Positions 6,213 to 6,653 of a stretch of 6,653 nt of DNA are shown piece by piece (within the stretch, counting starts at the first letter, position 1; each line of letters opens with the position of its first letter). This DNA is from Candidatus Zixiibacteriota bacterium (GTDB lineage: Bacteria > Zixibacteria > MSB-5A5 > GN15 > PGXB01). Location: NCBI GenBank assembly GCA_026397495.1, contig JAPLUS010000199.1, positions 1-6,653 of the forward strand, given 5' to 3'. The notes under the pieces are model-generated. The model saw nothing but the letters and a program-made list of their open reading frames with translations, did not search any database and had not been told where the DNA came from. A program made the translations under genes and the position numbers.

Positions 6213-6253
6213 GTGTCGGTTCACATCCACCTGCGGCGGACAAGAACCGACAC
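6213..6253 (+). repeat. Long palindrome with 10-bp arms and a nested module in its loop
   Basis: GTGTCGGTTC (6213-6222) and GAACCGACAC (6244-6253) pair perfectly around a 21-nt loop. The loop contains TCCACCTGCGGCGGA (6226-6240), which on the minus strand matches the hairpin at 1712-1726 at 14 of 15 bases. It reads as a composite of two palindromic repeat types. Confidence 0.75.
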
Positions 6254-6281
6254 AACTATGCAGTGCTTCATGAGATCGTAG

Positions 6282-6302
6282 TGACAGAACAGGGTTCTGT
6301 CA
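6282..6302 (+). repeat. Perfect 9-bp hairpin
   Basis: TGACAGAAC and GTTCTGTCA pair around an AGG loop. No T-run follows, and I see no gene next to it that it would regulate. Confidence 0.65.
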
Positions 6303-6318
6303 TCTGGGGGTACGCTCG

Positions 6319-6336
6319 GGCAGGCTAAAGCCTGCC
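6319..6336 (+). repeat. GC-rich 7-bp hairpin
   Basis: GGCAGGC and GCCTGCC pair around a TAAA loop. The stem is stable, but the following bases (GCGCACATT) are not a T-run, so factor-independent termination is unlikely. Confidence 0.65.
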
Positions 6337-6513
6337 GCGCACATTACACATCAAGATAAATTGGTATTTGGGATATCGGGTCGGGGGGATCAAAATCGAT
6401 ACGGAGCAGGTATGCAAAATTTTCCATCCGTTGGGGCTTGTTGAAAAAGTCTCAAGAAAAGGAAAAACACACTTCTATAAAAAATGTTATTAGTATTGTC
6501 ATCCTGAACTTGA
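6337..6513. other. Intergenic stretch without a gene; holds a solitary copy of the GCTTGTTGAA terminus
   Basis: No credible ORF is seen. GGCTTGTTGAAAAAGT at 6435-6450 repeats the terminal inverted repeat of the block at 1622-1966, but I find no opposing partner within the window. At 6497-6512 the text TGTCATCCTGAACTTG resembles one arm of another common intergenic palindrome whose second arm is absent. Confidence 0.5.
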
Positions 6514-6632
6514 GAGGCTGTGTCATAATTATTTTGAGTTATTGGGATTGATAAGATGAAATTGCAATTTAAGTCAGAGGCTTACAAGTTTTTTCTATTT
6601 TTTATAATTCTTTATTATTTTAGGTCAATATT
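6514..6632 (+). mobile_element. Possible left end of an insertion sequence (partial, tentative)
   Basis: GAGGCTGTGTCATAATT at 6514-6530 looks like the outer end of an insertion sequence and starts just where the CCTGAACTTG repeat arm is cut short. The ~100 bases that follow are AT-rich and lead to a start codon at 6633, the usual spacing of a transposase leader. The other end lies outside the window and I cannot name a family. Confidence 0.25.
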
Positions 6633-6653
6633 ATGATCCGGTCGTTTGTCCCT
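6633..6653 (+). CDS. Possible start of a gene running off the right edge (7 codons)
   Basis: ATG at 6633 begins MIRSFVP and stays open to the last base. AGGT (6622-6625) lies 7 nt upstream as a plausible ribosome site. With the IS-like end before it, a transposase is the first guess, but seven residues cannot identify anything. Confidence 0.2.

Noticed and set aside
6319..6336. Intrinsic terminator for the operon
   Set aside because: The stem is GC-rich but is not followed by a T-run, and it lies over 300 nt from the zupT stop.
6134..6434. Inverted 11-nt pair CCAACGGATGG (6134-6144 and 6424-6434) as possible ends of an element
   Set aside because: The match does not extend in either direction, and one copy is part of a local hairpin, so it could be chance or repeat debris.
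6556..6635. 26-codon frame starting MKLQFKSEAYK
   Set aside because: Too short, no good ribosome site, and AT-rich context typical of an untranslated leader.

Overview
The window looks like chromosomal DNA from a Gram-negative-type bacterium with moderate GC, lacking a plasmid or phage signature. The protein style (ClpP, ClpX and a trigger factor with a worn PPIase domain) and the many short palindromic intergenic repeats fit an uncultured lineage of the FCB/Zixibacteria kind. That placement is a guess from style only; no marker gene here fixes it.

Layout. (1) Minus strand, 1-1175: a small predicted secreted protein (GTG start at 1175) overlaps by 41 nt the start of a tetratricopeptide-repeat (TPR) protein that runs off the left edge. 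(2) 1176-1507: an AT-rich divergent intergenic region holding a candidate minus-strand promoter and a very good plus-strand sigma70-type promoter. (3) 1508-1591: tRNA-Leu with anticodon UAG. (4) 1592-2004: no gene, but a repeat-rich block bounded by inverted copies of GCTTGTTGAA(A/G)AAAT and filled with three hairpins and degenerate ~20-nt tandem repeats; it resembles a miniature inverted-repeat element. (5) Plus strand, 2005-6007: a tight four-gene run tig-clpP-clpX-zupT with gaps of 19, 13 and 20 nt. (6) 6008-6653: no complete gene; a cluster of six different palindromes (6027-6336), a third copy of the GCTTGTTGAA terminus (6435), and a possible insertion-sequence end with a start codon reaching the right edge.

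How the genes work together. Trigger factor receives nascent chains at the ribosome. ClpX unfolds tagged or misfolded proteins and feeds them to the ClpP chamber. Together they form a classic protein quality-control operon. The fourth gene, a ZIP-family metal importer, is an added member; ClpX carries a structural zinc site, but any functional link is speculation.

Main points for a second look: ClpP has Asn (residue 172) where the catalytic Asp of the Ser-His-Asp triad normally sits; the small secreted protein overlapping a TPR gene has a layout reminiscent of peptide/TPR-receptor signalling pairs; and the same palindromic module occurs, inverted, on both sides of the clp operon. I see no clearly new defence or mobile system that the sequence alone can prove.
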